A DNA stretch of 55,149 nt from Actinomycetes bacterium (GTDB taxonomy: Bacteria; Actinomycetota; Actinomycetes; Actinomycetales; Microbacteriaceae): assembly GCA_021779075.1 (NCBI GenBank), contig JAJYBG010000003.1:1-55149 (forward strand), written 5' to 3'. Position numbers and translations under genes: made by a program. Below, piece after piece: positions 43,679 to 55,149 of this stretch; position 1 is the first letter of the stretch, and every line of letters begins with the position of its first letter. The notes under the pieces were generated by a model that saw only the letters and a program-made list of their open reading frames with translations, was not told where the DNA came from and made no database searches.

Positions 43679-46060
43679 TCAGATTTTCTCTATTGGAGCG
43701 ATCCTAATGAGGAGTTTCTTCGCACCGACGGCATCGAAGACCACGTGCGCAATGCGTTTCGCCCCTGCGCCGGTCACCTCGGTCACCTGGCCGTCGCCGA
43801 AGTCGACGTGCCGGATGCGATCGCCGGGGTTCAACTCGAGGTCGCCGTTGTCGCGCACCGCCCCGCTGACCGGATTGGGCCACTGCGCTTTGGGGCGCGG
43901 CGGAAGCGCCGGAGAGGCGAGGGAGGCGCCCTGATCGGCGCCCGGGCGCCGAGCGTTGAGGGCACGGGATTGCGCGCCGCCGCGGCCGTTCGCCTGGCCG
44001 GGCGACTGGCGCCAGTCGATGAGGTCGGCGGGGATCTCCTGAAGGTAGCGGCTCGGCATCGCGACCGCGGTGTCGCCGAACTGGGAGCGCGTCATCGCGA
44101 GGGTGAGGTAGAGCCGCTGGCGCGCGCGCGTGATGCCGACGTAGAACAGCCGGCGCTCCTCGGCGAGCCCGCCGGGCTCGCCGGCCGAGATGCGGTGGGG
44201 CAGCAGGTCCTCCTCGACGCCGGTGATGAAGACGGCGTCGAACTCGAGGCCTTTGGCGGTGTGCAGCGTCATGAGCGAGACGGTGCCGTCCTCGGAATCC
44301 AGCTCGTCCGCCGCGGCGACGAGCTGCACCTCGGTGAGGAAGTCGACGAGCGTGCCGCCAGCGTTCGCCCGCGCGAACTCGCGGGTGACGGAGACGAGCT
44401 CCTCGACGTTCTCGGCGCGCGCCTCGTCCTGCGCGTCGCGAGTGGCGCGCAGCGAGGCGAGCAGCCCCGAGCCCTCGAGGAGGTGCACGAGCAGGTCGGC
44501 GACCGACTTCCGCCCCTGCGGCAGCGCGGGGTCGATCAGGCGCGCGCCCTCGTCGAGCAGCTCGGAGAGGGCGGTGATCGACGCCGTCGCCTTGGCGCCG
44601 AGGCCGAGATCGGATGCCGCACGCAGGGCGTCGCGGAAGCTGAGGTCGTTGTCCTCGGCGAAACGGGCGAGCTGCGTCACCGTCGCCTCGCCGATGCCGC
44701 GCTTGGGGGTGTTGACGATGCGCCTGAGCGCGAGGTCGTCGGCGGGGTTCGCCACGCTCGTGAGGTAGGCGAGGGCGTCCTTGATCTCGGCGCGCTCGTA
44801 GAACTTCGTGCCGCCGAGGATGCGGTACGGCACCGCGGCGCGGATGAAGATCTCCTCCAGCGCGCGGGTCTGAGAGTTCGTCCGGTAGAACACGGCCATC
44901 TCGTCGTAGGGGATGCCGCCGCGGTGCAGCGCCTCGATCTCGTCGGCGACGAACTGCGCCTCGTCGTGGGCGCTGAACCCGGTGTAGCCGGCGATCTTCT
45001 CGCCGGGGCCGCCGGCGCTCCAGAGGTTCTTCGCCTTGCGGTCGAAGTTGTGGGCGATGACGGAGTTGGCAGCGGAGAGGATGTTCTGGCTCGAGCGGTA
45101 GTTCTGCTCGAGGAGGACGACCTTGGCGCCCGGGTAGTCGTGCTCGAACTCGGTGATGTTGCGGATGTCGGCGCCGCGGAACGCGTAGATCGACTGATCC
45201 GAGTCGCCGACGACGGTGACCGAGGCGCCAGGGATGCCGCCGGACGCGTCGACGAGCGAGTCGACATGCACTCCGTCGGTCTTCAGCTCGGCGACGATGT
45301 GCGGCTCGACCGGCCGGGTGAGCTCGCGGACGAGGGCGTACTGGGCGTGGTTGGTGTCCTGGTACTCGTCGACGAGGATGTGCCGGAAACGGCGCTGGTA
45401 GAGGGCGGCGACGCGCGGGAACGCGCGGAACAGGTACACCGTCTGGCCGATGAGGTCGTCGAAGTCGAAGGCGTTGGCGCGGACGAGCTCGCGCGAGTAG
45501 TCACGGAAGAGCTCGAGGAAGAGCGCCTCCTTGGGGTCGTCGGTGTTCACCGAGCGCGCGTAGCTCTCGTAGTCCATGAGATCGTTCTTGAGCTTCGAGA
45601 TCTTGGCGGCGACGTTGCCGGGGGTGAAGCCGAAGGTGTCGGCCTCGCGCTCGCGGATGATGCGCTTGAGCAGCGCGCGGGTGTCGCCGGAGTCGTAGAT
45701 GGTGAACGACTGGGTGAAGCCGAAGTGCTGCGCCTCGCGGCGCAGGATGCGCACGCAGGCGGAGTGGAACGTCGAGATCCACATACCGTCTGCAGCCTCG
45801 CCGAGCAGTCCCTCGACGCGCTCGCGCATCTCGGCGGCGGCCTTGTTGGTGAAGGTGATGGCGAGGATCTGGCTCGGCCACGCCTCGCGCGAGCCGATGA
45901 GGCTCGCGATGCGGCGAGTCAGGACGTTGGTCTTGCCCGATCCTGCACCCGCCACGATGAGCAGTGCCCGGCCGCGGTACTCGACCGCCTCGCGCTGCTC
46001 GGGGTTGAGACCGTCGAGCACGGCATCGGGCGAGAAGAACGCGGGCGTCGACATTGCCAC
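43679..46060 (-). CDS. pcrA: UvrD/PcrA-family ATP-dependent helicase
   Basis: LNPEQREAVEYRGRALLIVAGAGSGKTNVLTRRIASLI...VDEYQDTNHAQY...VVGDSDQSIYAFRGADIRNI...LMTLHTAKGLEFDAVFITGVEEDLLPH. Confidence 0.96.
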   Translation of the reverse strand: MAMSTPAFFSPDAVLDGLNPEQREAVEYRGRALLIVAGAGSGKTNVLTRRIASLIGSREAWPSQILAITFTNKAAAEMRERVEGLLGEAADGMWISTFHSACVRILRREAQHFGFTQSFTIYDSGDTRALLKRIIREREADTFGFTPGNVAAKISKLKNDLMDYESYARSVNTDDPKEALFLELFRDYSRELVRANAFDFDDLIGQTVYLFRAFPRVAALYQRRFRHILVDEYQDTNHAQYALVRELTRPVEPHIVAELKTDGVHVDSLVDASGGIPGASVTVVGDSDQSIYAFRGADIRNITEFEHDYPGAKVVLLEQNYRSSQNILSAANSVIAHNFDRKAKNLWSAGGPGEKIAGYTGFSAHDEAQFVADEIEALHRGGIPYDEMAVFYRTNSQTRALEEIFIRAAVPYRILGGTKFYERAEIKDALAYLTSVANPADDLALRRIVNTPKRGIGEATVTQLARFAEDNDLSFRDALRAASDLGLGAKATASITALSELLDEGARLIDPALPQGRKSVADLLVHLLEGSGLLASLRATRDAQDEARAENVEELVSVTREFARANAGGTLVDFLTEVQLVAAADELDSEDGTVSLMTLHTAKGLEFDAVFITGVEEDLLPHRISAGEPGGLAEERRLFYVGITRARQRLYLTLAMTRSQFGDTAVAMPSRYLQEIPADLIDWRQSPGQANGRGGAQSRALNARRPGADQGASLASPALPPRPKAQWPNPVSGAVRDNGDLELNPGDRIRHVDFGDGQVTEVTGAGAKRIAHVVFDAVGAKKLLIRIAPIEKI

Positions 46061-46098
46061 TTCAGCCTAGTTCTGCGCGCCGACGCCACGGCCGGGCC

Positions 46099-47052
46099 CT
46101 AGGACGCGGTGACCGAAAGGGTGTCGCGCACCGCGGCCGCGAGGTCGGGGTGGTCGGCGAAGACCCCGTCGACGCCCGTTGTCAGGATGGCCCGGAACTC
46201 CTGCTGCCACGCGCCGAACGCGGCATCCGCGTCGCCGCGACGGTGGGCCGGGGCGAGGAAGGCGTTCTCGGGCCGCAGCGTCCAGGCGAACACGGCGAGC
46301 CCGTCCGCGTGAGCGAGGTCGACGAGTTCGGGACGCGCGTGCCCCTCGGCGTCGAGCAGCAACGCCCTCTCGACGCTGACACCCTCGAGATCGCCTGCGG
46401 TGAGGTCGACGAGGGCCTCGGCTGTCTCGGTGAGGAGCACCCGGGTGCCCCGCACGCCGCGCTTTCTCACCTTCGCGAGCACAGGTCGCTCGAAGGACTC
46501 GATGACGAGGCGCGAGGTCTCGGCGCTCCAGCCGGCGTCCTGCACGGCCTGGGCGAAGAGGTCGTCGAGGGGCAGCCCGAGATCCTCGAAGTAGGCCGGG
46601 TGCTTGAGCTCGGCGACGAGGCCGAAGGGGCGGTCCTCCCTCTCGGCGGCGGCGTCGACGATGTCGAAGAGGCTGGACAGCTTGAGGATGGGGAACTGGC
46701 CATCGAAGCTCGAGCTCGCCTGGCGCAGCGCGCCGAGGCGCTCCCTCGCCCGCAGCAGCGCCAGCTCGGGCCAGCTGAAGTCCTCGACGAACCATCCGGT
46801 GAGCGTCACGCCGTCCACTTCCTTGGTGGTGCGGCGGCGTGCGAACTCGGAGTGGGCGGCCACGTCGGTCGTCTCGGAGAGTTCGATGTCGTGGCGGATG
46901 ACGAGCACGCCGTCCTTCGTCGCGACGATGTCCGGCTCCACCGCATCGGCGCCGAGCTGGAAGGCGAGCTCGTAGGCGCTGCGGGTGTGCTCAGGGCGGT
47001 AGCCGGACGCGCCCCGGTGTCCGATGACGATCGGTGAGGGGTGCCCGCGCAT
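46099..47052 (-). CDS. glpQ: Glycerophosphodiester phosphodiesterase
   Basis: IVIGHRGASGYRPEHTRSAYELAFQLGADAVEPDIVATKDGVLVIRHDIELSETTDVA. Confidence 0.93.
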   Translation of the reverse strand: MRGHPSPIVIGHRGASGYRPEHTRSAYELAFQLGADAVEPDIVATKDGVLVIRHDIELSETTDVAAHSEFARRRTTKEVDGVTLTGWFVEDFSWPELALLRARERLGALRQASSSFDGQFPILKLSSLFDIVDAAAEREDRPFGLVAELKHPAYFEDLGLPLDDLFAQAVQDAGWSAETSRLVIESFERPVLAKVRKRGVRGTRVLLTETAEALVDLTAGDLEGVSVERALLLDAEGHARPELVDLAHADGLAVFAWTLRPENAFLAPAHRRGDADAAFGAWQQEFRAILTTGVDGVFADHPDLAAAVRDTLSVTAS

Positions 47053-47112
47053 GTCGCCGATGCTAGCGACGGAGTGTTACAGGGGGAAGCACGGAGAAGG
47101 GCGAAGCGGCAC

Positions 47113-47159
47113 GCGAAAGGCGCCGAAGAGCGGATCCCGCGCCTTTCGGCGCCTTTCGC
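47113..47159. repeat. Inverted repeat in the guaA-glpQ intergenic region
   Basis: GCGAAAGGCGCCGAA (47113-47127) / TTCGGCGCCTTTCGC (47145-47159), 15-bp perfect stem. Confidence 0.55.
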
Positions 47160-47304
47160 TGCGGCTCAGCCGCGCTTCAGCGAGGCGCAAGACGGCGAAT
47201 GCCCGGCAAACCGGCTGCCGCCGACCCGCTGCTGATCGCTGAAGACCTCGTTGAACCAGCCGTGCTTCGTTGCGTGGCGATAGCGCGGCCTTCGCCTGAT
47301 CCGG

Positions 47305-48869
<1,565 letters not shown>

Positions 48870-48873
<4 letters not shown>

Positions 48874-49385
48874 ACGCCGCCTTCCGCGGCGGTCCGCGCT
48901 GCCTCGTGCTCGGCGAGGTAGCCGCGCACCTGCCTGCTGATGATGGCCTCGACGATGAACGACATGAACGGGATGACGCCGCCGAGGGCGACCTGCACGA
49001 ACTTCGTGAAGGGCATCCGCATCAGGCTCCAGAGCCGGAAGTCGGCGAAGAGGTAGAGCACGTAGAGCCAGCCGTGGGCGATGAGCACCCCGATGGAGAC
49101 GTTGACGCCGTGGTAGTAGATGTCGTTCGGGCCTACCGGCAGGAGCGCGACGAGCGGCTCGTGGGGCGCGAAGGCGTACACCCAGTAGCCGAAGCCGTAC
49201 CTGACGATCATCTCGATCACGAGCAGCAGCAGCATGATGCCGGTGATGTACGCGGTGACCTGGTAGAGCCGCAGCGCCGCTGGCATCTTGGGCAGGTCGA
49301 CGTCGCGCGGGCGCGCGCCTTTGACGCTCCGCAGCTGCTCGAGGAGGCGGCTGAAATACGTGCCCTCATCACTCAACTGCGTCAC
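48870..49385 (-). CDS. DUF3817-like integral membrane protein
   Basis: [36 protein letters not shown]...[43 protein letters not shown]. Confidence 0.85.
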
Positions 49386-50223
49386 CCTCCGAGTTTAGTT
49401 TCATGTCCTCGAGCTCGCGCTCGTACACATCGCGGGTGACGCGATACCAGAGGTAGAGCGCGAAGCCCGCGAAGAGCGCCCACTCGGCCGCGTAGAAGGC
49501 GTTGAGCCAGTCGATCGCGGTCTGCGCGTAGGGCGGCGGCGAGTAGATCGCATCGAGGCCGGCCGGAATGTTGTCGCGGGCCACGAGGTAGGCCTCGTAG
49601 ACCGGCACCGCGGGCTGCTTCCACACGTTGACGAGCAGCGCGACGGCGACGTCGTCCATGCGCGGCGGGTCGCCGACGAGGGAGTCCTGAGGCTGCTCGG
49701 GCGGGTCGGTGGGCAGCAGCCGGCCGGTGAGGGTGAGTGGAAGATTCCGTCCCGACGGATTCGGCGACGCGAGCTCCGCGTCGAGCCGCTGCTGCACGCT
49801 CTTCGCCGTGGCCGCATCGCTCGTGAATCCGAGCGCGACGGCGAGAGATGCCGTCGCGCCGCCGCTCCCGTCGGGCACGATCGCATGCCCGAGAATCCAG
49901 TAGCCGGTGTCGGAGCCGTTGTTGTTGCGGCCCGTCGAGACGACGAAGTCACCGGCCGCCCAGGTCACATCGGATACCGTGACGAGTTGACCCACCCGGT
50001 TGTCGGCGATCGCGACGCCGGGCTGCAGCGCGGAGTCCAGCGGGACGGTCGCCTCGGTGACAGTCGGCCCGGCCTGGCCCGACGCGATGGCGCGCCCGAG
50101 CTGCCACTGGCCGAGCCAGGCGAAGATGCCGGCCACGGCGAGCGCGAGCAGGAGCGCGATGATCCACCGCGGCCGCACCATGACGCTGACGAGGCGGAGG
50201 TCGCCGGGATGCCTCGGGCTCAT
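49369..50223 (-). CDS. SURF1-family cytochrome oxidase biogenesis protein
   Basis: MVRPRWIIALLLALAVAGIFAWLGQWQLGRA... and C-terminal NAFYAAEWALFAGFALYLWYRVTRD. Confidence 0.88.
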   Translation of the reverse strand: MSPRHPGDLRLVSVMVRPRWIIALLLALAVAGIFAWLGQWQLGRAIASGQAGPTVTEATVPLDSALQPGVAIADNRVGQLVTVSDVTWAAGDFVVSTGRNNNGSDTGYWILGHAIVPDGSGGATASLAVALGFTSDAATAKSVQQRLDAELASPNPSGRNLPLTLTGRLLPTDPPEQPQDSLVGDPPRMDDVAVALLVNVWKQPAVPVYEAYLVARDNIPAGLDAIYSPPPYAQTAIDWLNAFYAAEWALFAGFALYLWYRVTRDVYERELEDMKLNSEGDAVE

Positions 50224-51488
50224 TCGCGCTCCTCTTCAGCCTCGCCCCGCATCGCCTGTTCGATGATGGGGTCCAGGGCGATAGTGGCACGGGTTGCTCG
50301 GAGTTCCTCGGCGGTGCGCTGCGCCGTCGACGTGCGCGGCCCGGCGAGGTGGCCGATGCGCTCGGAGTTCGCCGCGAACAGCGGACCCGCGATCGCCATG
50401 ACGAGCACGTAGAGGCCGGCGAACGGGGTGAGGCGGGGGTCGAGACCCGCGCCGACGGCGAGCGTGGCAAGAATGAGCGTGAACTCGCCGCGGCTGGTGA
50501 GGATGGCGGCGATGTTGATGCCCTCGCGCCGGTGCAGCCCGTTGAGCCGTGCGATGACGAGACCCGAGACGACGTTGAGCAGCAGAGTGCCGACGACCGC
50601 GATGGCCACCTCGCCGACCACCGAGCCGAACTTGCCGATGTCGAGCGCGAGACCGAAGTTGAGGAAGAAGAAGGCGCCGAACACGTCGCGCAGCGGCTCG
50701 GACAGGCGCTGGATGCGGGCGGCGTTCCGGGTCGCGCCGAGGACGAGGCCGATGAGGAACGCCCCGATCGCGTCGGTGACGCTGGTGACCTCGCCGAGCC
50801 CTGCGAAGAGCACGGCGAGGCCGAAGAAGAGCACGGTGACGAGCTCGTCGTCGTGCGTCGTGAAGAGCCAGTTCACCGGGCGGGCGGCGAAGCGGGCGAG
50901 CAGCGTCATGGCGGCGAGGAATCCGATGGCGATGCCGAGCTGCAGCACGATCCCCCACACGTTGCTGCGCCCGGAGAGCACGACGGCGACGACCGCGAGA
51001 TACACGGCGATGAAGACGTCGCCCACCACCGTCGCGCCGAGGATCACCGGGGTTTCGGCGTTCGCGAGGCGCCGCAGCTCGATGAGCAGCTTCGTGATGA
51101 TGGCGCTCGACGAGGTGCCCACCATGCCCGCGATGATGAGCGCCTCGCGCGGCCCCCACCCGACGAGGAATCCGAAGAGCAGACCGAGGCCGACGTTGAG
51201 CACGATGTAGGCGCCGCCCGAGAGCAGCATGCGGCCGGCACCCGAGATGAAGGCGTCCTGGTCGAACTCGAGCCCGAGGTTGAACAGCAGCAGGATGAGG
51301 CCGAACACGGCCACGAGCTCGACGTCGGCCGCCGGGAAGCTCAGGGGGAAGATCTCGGTGTGCGGGCTCGCAAGGACGCCGACGATCATGTAGATCGGCA
51401 CCGCGGGCAGACCGATGCGTTTGCCGAGACGACCCAGGACGTAGGCGATGACGAAGAGCGCGCCCAGTACGAGCAGGTCGTCAGACAT
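50220..51488 (-). CDS. CPA2-family cation:proton antiporter (KhtU-like)
   Basis: About 12 TM segments; LNLGLEFD, GTSSSAIITKLLIELRRLANAETPVILGATVVGDVF. Confidence 0.9.
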   Translation of the reverse strand: MSDDLLVLGALFVIAYVLGRLGKRIGLPAVPIYMIVGVLASPHTEIFPLSFPAADVELVAVFGLILLLFNLGLEFDQDAFISGAGRMLLSGGAYIVLNVGLGLLFGFLVGWGPREALIIAGMVGTSSSAIITKLLIELRRLANAETPVILGATVVGDVFIAVYLAVVAVVLSGRSNVWGIVLQLGIAIGFLAAMTLLARFAARPVNWLFTTHDDELVTVLFFGLAVLFAGLGEVTSVTDAIGAFLIGLVLGATRNAARIQRLSEPLRDVFGAFFFLNFGLALDIGKFGSVVGEVAIAVVGTLLLNVVSGLVIARLNGLHRREGINIAAILTSRGEFTLILATLAVGAGLDPRLTPFAGLYVLVMAIAGPLFAANSERIGHLAGPRTSTAQRTAEELRATRATIALDPIIEQAMRGEAEEERE

Positions 51489-51996
51489 GATGCGCGGGTG
51501 CGACCACTTCGCCGGTGCGGAAGAAACTGAATGCCTTGGCGACCTTCTCGGGACTTCCGGCGACGACGAGCGTGTCGCCGGGGAAGACCTTGAAGTCGCT
51601 GGACGGGGCCGGGTTCGCCGACTCGCCCCGGACGACGGCGACGACCGTGAGGCCGGCGAGGCCGTGGTCGGCCGGGCTGCCGAGCGCCTGCCCGGCGATG
51701 TGGTCGTCGTAGTCGACGGTGAACCAGTCGATCGACAGGCCGGGGATCTGGTCGAGGGCGGTGAGCGTCTCGGTGATGTGCGTGCCGCCGAGCAGTTCGG
51801 CGAGGGTGTGCGCCTCGTCCTCGCTGAGACGCAGGCTCACCTTGGCGACGTCGGCACTGTCGGAGTCGTCGCTGAAGCTGATGAGATCGCTGTGGCCGCT
51901 GCGGTGCGCGATGACGCCCACCTTGCCGCCGTCGGCGGTGACAAAGGTGTGCAGCACACCGACGCCGGGCAGCTTGACCCGTTTGACCTCGACCAT
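51481..51996 (-). CDS. RCK_C/TrkA-C domain protein (KhtT-like antiporter regulator)
   Basis: LPGVGVLHTFVTADGGKVGVIAHRSG...GLAGLTVVAVVRGESANPAPSSDFKVFPGDTLVVAGSPEKVAKA; overlaps the antiporter gene. Confidence 0.88.
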   Translation of the reverse strand: MVEVKRVKLPGVGVLHTFVTADGGKVGVIAHRSGHSDLISFSDDSDSADVAKVSLRLSEDEAHTLAELLGGTHITETLTALDQIPGLSIDWFTVDYDDHIAGQALGSPADHGLAGLTVVAVVRGESANPAPSSDFKVFPGDTLVVAGSPEKVAKAFSFFRTGEVVAPAHHV

Positions 51997-52017
51997 GGCG
52001 CTCCTCTCGCGGCCAGT

Positions 52018-53727
52018 CTACGAGTCGGGGGCGGAGAGCCTCACCCGGTCGGCTGAAGCGTCGTCAGGTTGCTGCTGCGAGGCGATTTCGGCCTCGACGC
52101 GCTTGAGGTAGAGGTCGACTTCCTTCTTGACGCGGGATGGATTCCAGCCGAGCTCGGCACCCATGAGCTTCGCCGCGACGGGTGCGGCGCTCACGCCGCG
52201 GTCCCATGCCTCGATGGAGATGCGGGTGCGGCGCGCGAGCACGTCGTCGAGGTGCAGCGCCCCTTCGTGCGTCGCCGCGTAGACGATCTCGGCGCCGAGG
52301 TAGTCGTCGGCGCCGGGAAGCGGCTCGGCGAGCTCGGGACGCTCGGCGATGAGTTCGACGAGGTCCTCGGCGAGCACGCCGTAGCGGTCGAGCAGGTGCT
52401 CGACGCGGCTGACGTGGATTCCGGCGCGCTTGGCGATCCGCGCGCGCGAGTTCCATGCCGCCGGGTACCCCTCCGCGCCCACCAGCGCGATCTCGGCCGT
52501 GGCCGAGGCGGGGACGCGGTACCGGAAGTCGAGCGCGGCGACGGCGGCGTCGACGGCATCCTTCGCCATCACCCGGTATGTGGTGAACTTGCCGCCGGCG
52601 ATGACGACGAGGCCCGGCACCGAGTGGGCGACGAGGTGCTCGCGGCTGAGCTTGCTCGTCTCCTCGCTCTCGCCGGCGAGCAGCGGGCGCAGCCCGGCGT
52701 AGACGCCCTCGACGTCCTCGCGGGTGAGCTTCACGGCGAGTACCTCGTTGACGTGCGCGAGGAGGTAGTCGATGTCGGCCGCAGTGGCGGCGGGATGGGC
52801 CTTGTCGAGGCGCCAGTCGGTGTCGGTCGTGCCGATGAGCCAGTGGCGGCCCCAGGGGATGACGAAGAGCACGCTCTTCTCGGTGCGCAGCAGCAGCCCC
52901 GTGTTCGACTGGAAGCGGTCGCGCGGCACGACGAGGTGCACGCCCTTGGACGCCCGGACGTGGAACTGCCCGCGCGCCCCGACGAGCGACTGCGTCTCGT
53001 CGGTCCACACCCCGGTCGCGTTGATGACCTGCCGGGCGCGGATCTCGAAGGCGGTGTCCGTCTGCAGGTCGCGCGCGTGCACGCCGACGACCCGCTCGCC
53101 GACCTTGAGGAAGCCCTCCACCGCGACGCGGCTCGCGACCTGCGCGCCGTAGGACGCCGCCGTCCGGACGAGGGTGGCGACGTAGCGGGCGTCGTCCACC
53201 TGGGCGTCGTAGTAGACGAGGCCGCCGATGAACGCATCGGGCCTGAGCCCGGGCGCAAGACGGCGCAGCTGCCCGCGGCTGAGATGCCGATGGTGCGGAA
53301 CACCCGGCGGGCGCAGGCCGGTGTACGAGAACGCGTCGTAGAGCAGCATCCCGGCGCCGACGTATGCCCGTTCGAGAATGGGCTTCGTCAGCGGGTAGAG
53401 GAAGCGCACCGGCTTCACGAGGTGCGGGGCGATGCGCTCCAGCAGCAGCCCGCGCTCGACGAGCGCTTCGCGCACCAGGCGGAAGTCGAACTGCTCGAGA
53501 TAGCGGATGCCGCCGTGGATGAGCTTCGACGATCGGCTCGACGTGCCGCTCGCCCAGTCCCGCTGCTCGACGAGGCCGACGGTGAGGCCGCGGGTCGCAG
53601 CGTCCAGCGCGGCACCGGCCCCGACGATGCCGCCGCCCACGACGAGGACGTCGAGCTCATCCGCCTGGAGCGCGGCGATCGCGGCGTCGCGCTCGTCCGG
53701 GCCCAGCTTCGAGGAGTAGGTCAGCAT
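52018..53727 (-). CDS. glpD: FAD-dependent glycerol-3-phosphate dehydrogenase
   Basis: DVLVVGGGIVGAGAALDAATRGLTVGLVEQRDWASGTSSRSSKLIHGGIRYLEQFDFRLVREAL. Confidence 0.96.
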   Translation of the reverse strand: MLTYSSKLGPDERDAAIAALQADELDVLVVGGGIVGAGAALDAATRGLTVGLVEQRDWASGTSSRSSKLIHGGIRYLEQFDFRLVREALVERGLLLERIAPHLVKPVRFLYPLTKPILERAYVGAGMLLYDAFSYTGLRPPGVPHHRHLSRGQLRRLAPGLRPDAFIGGLVYYDAQVDDARYVATLVRTAASYGAQVASRVAVEGFLKVGERVVGVHARDLQTDTAFEIRARQVINATGVWTDETQSLVGARGQFHVRASKGVHLVVPRDRFQSNTGLLLRTEKSVLFVIPWGRHWLIGTTDTDWRLDKAHPAATAADIDYLLAHVNEVLAVKLTREDVEGVYAGLRPLLAGESEETSKLSREHLVAHSVPGLVVIAGGKFTTYRVMAKDAVDAAVAALDFRYRVPASATAEIALVGAEGYPAAWNSRARIAKRAGIHVSRVEHLLDRYGVLAEDLVELIAERPELAEPLPGADDYLGAEIVYAATHEGALHLDDVLARRTRISIEAWDRGVSAAPVAAKLMGAELGWNPSRVKKEVDLYLKRVEAEIASQQQPDDASADRVRLSAPDS

Positions 53728-53730
53728 GGT

Positions 53731-54849
53731 TCAGCGGGGGGTGTACGGCGCGACGACGACCTCGACGCGCTGGAACTCCTTGAGATCCGAGTAGCCCGTC
53801 GTCGCCATCGAGCGGCGCAGCGCACCGACGAGGTTCGCCGTGCCGTCGCTCACCGTCGCCGGGCCGTAGAGGATCTCCTCGAACGTGCCGACCTGGCCGA
53901 CCGGCATCCGCCGCCCGCGCGGCAGTTCGCTGTGGCGCGCCTCGGCGCCCCAGTGCCAGCCGCCGCCGGGCGCCTCGGTGGAGCGGGCGAGGGTGGTGCC
54001 GAGCATGACGGCATCCGCCCCGCACGCGATCGCCTTGACGATGTCGCCGGAGGTGCCGAGGCCGCCGTCGGCGATGACATGGACGTAGCGGCCGCCCGAC
54101 TCGTCCAGGTAGTCGCGGCGCGCGCCCGCGACGTCGGCGATCGCGGTCGCCATCGGTGCGTGAATGCCCAAGGTCGCGCGCGTCGTCGAGGCTGCGCCGC
54201 CGCCGAAGCCCACGAGCACTCCCGCCGCCCCCGTGCGCATGAGGTGCAGGGCCGCGGTGTAGGTGGCGGCCCCGCCGACGATGACGGGCACGTCGAGCTC
54301 GTAGATGAACTTCTTGAGGTTGAGCGGCTCGCGGTTCTTGGCGACGTGCTCGGCCGAGACGGTCGTGCCGCGGATGACGAAGAGGTCGACGCCTGCGGCG
54401 ACCACGGTCTCGTAGAACTCCTGCGTGCGCTGCGGCGAGAGGGCGCCGGCGACGGTGACGCCTGCGGCGCGGATCTCGGCGAGGCGGTCGCGGATGAGCT
54501 CGGCCTTGATGGGCGCCGAGTAGATCTCCTGAAGACGCCGCGTTGCGGATTCTTGCGGAAGGTCGCGGATCTCCTCGAGCAGCGGCTCGGGGTCGTCATA
54601 GCGGCCCCAGAGGCCCTCGAGGTCGAGCACGCCGAGGCCGCCGAGGCGGCCGATCGCGATCGCCGTCGCGGGCGAGACGACGGAGTCCATCGGGGCCGCA
54701 AGGAACGGGATCTCGAACGTGTAGGCGTCGATCGTCCATGTCACGGAGACGTTCTCCGGGTCGCGCGTGCGGCGGCTCGGGACGATCGCGATGTCGTCGA
54801 ATGCGTATGCCCGACGAGCCCGCTTGGAGCTGCCGATCTCGATCTCCAT
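53731..54849 (-). CDS. guaB3: GuaB3-family IMP dehydrogenase-related protein
   Basis: MEIEIGSSKRARRAYAFDDIAIVPSRRTRDPENVSVTWTIDAYTFEIPFLAAPMDSVVSP...GGRYVHVIADGGLGTSGDIVKAIACGADAVMLGTTLA. Confidence 0.92.
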   Translation of the reverse strand: MEIEIGSSKRARRAYAFDDIAIVPSRRTRDPENVSVTWTIDAYTFEIPFLAAPMDSVVSPATAIAIGRLGGLGVLDLEGLWGRYDDPEPLLEEIRDLPQESATRRLQEIYSAPIKAELIRDRLAEIRAAGVTVAGALSPQRTQEFYETVVAAGVDLFVIRGTTVSAEHVAKNREPLNLKKFIYELDVPVIVGGAATYTAALHLMRTGAAGVLVGFGGGAASTTRATLGIHAPMATAIADVAGARRDYLDESGGRYVHVIADGGLGTSGDIVKAIACGADAVMLGTTLARSTEAPGGGWHWGAEARHSELPRGRRMPVGQVGTFEEILYGPATVSDGTANLVGALRRSMATTGYSDLKEFQRVEVVVAPYTPR

Positions 54850-54969
54850 GCGCCTAGCCTATTGTCGTGCTGAGTTGTGTCGGCCGCGCTACGGCCGGGT
54901 CTGAGCGCGCGTCACGGTGCATGCTCCACGCTACTCGGACCAAGCAGGAGCGCACGTAGAGTCGTGGAC

Positions 54970-55149
54970 ATGGCGATTGAGAAGGCGCAGGCGGAGCCTT
55001 TGGAGAAGCTGCGGCAGCGCCGCAGCTCCAAGTGGACAACGTACCCGCCGGATGTCCTGCCCCTCTGGGTCGCCGAGACGGACTACCCGCTCGCCCCGGC
55101 CATCGCCTCCGCCCTGCACGCCGCCGTCGACCGGAACGACACCGGCTAC
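54970..55149 (+). CDS. PLP-dependent aminotransferase / cystathionine beta-lyase-like (MalY/PatB), truncated by window edge
   Basis: [60 protein letters not shown]. Confidence 0.8.
   Translation, partial: MAIEKAQAEPLEKLRQRRSSKWTTYPPDVLPLWVAETDYPLAPAIASALHAAVDRNDTGY

Noticed and set aside
52069-54873. 934-aa plus-strand ORF antisense to glpD and guaB3
   Set aside because: Same shadow-frame artefact; no recognisable motifs.

Overview
This is a high-GC actinobacterial chromosomal window, most likely Microbacteriaceae: mycothiol synthase, SenX3/RegX3, GuaB3, monomeric Icd and many leaderless genes are present. It is mostly housekeeping DNA. I see no IS element, prophage or CRISPR array, and one tRNA (Lys-UUU). 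Main blocks: a phosphate/polyphosphate neighbourhood (regX3-senX3 / phoU, GlnR-like regulator, mshD, ppk, NUDIX-histidine phosphatase, pstSCAB); a nitrobindin-like/ygfZ/sufS/sufU block; a one-carbon block (folD, glyA, purU); icd; a heterodimeric ABC exporter; purHN; sucCD; a NarL-type two-component system; pcrA; guaA; a KhtTU-like K+/H+ antiporter; glpD; guaB3. The best non-protein signals are: (1) a ZTP (pfl) riboswitch upstream of glyA whose inter-domain linker is complementary to the glyA Shine-Dalgarno region; (2) a compact multi-hairpin RNA candidate with its own -10 element after pstB; (3) a shared near-palindromic operator before icd and sucC; (4) PHO-box-like 11-nt-phased repeats before pstS, ppk and between senX3 and phoU; (5) long hairpins in intergenic regions. 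The best protein-level oddities are a free-standing degenerate C-terminal half of galactokinase divergent from galM, a membrane-anchored DDAH fusion, and a leaderless 36-aa membrane microprotein absent from the ORF track. All calls were made by eye without database searches.
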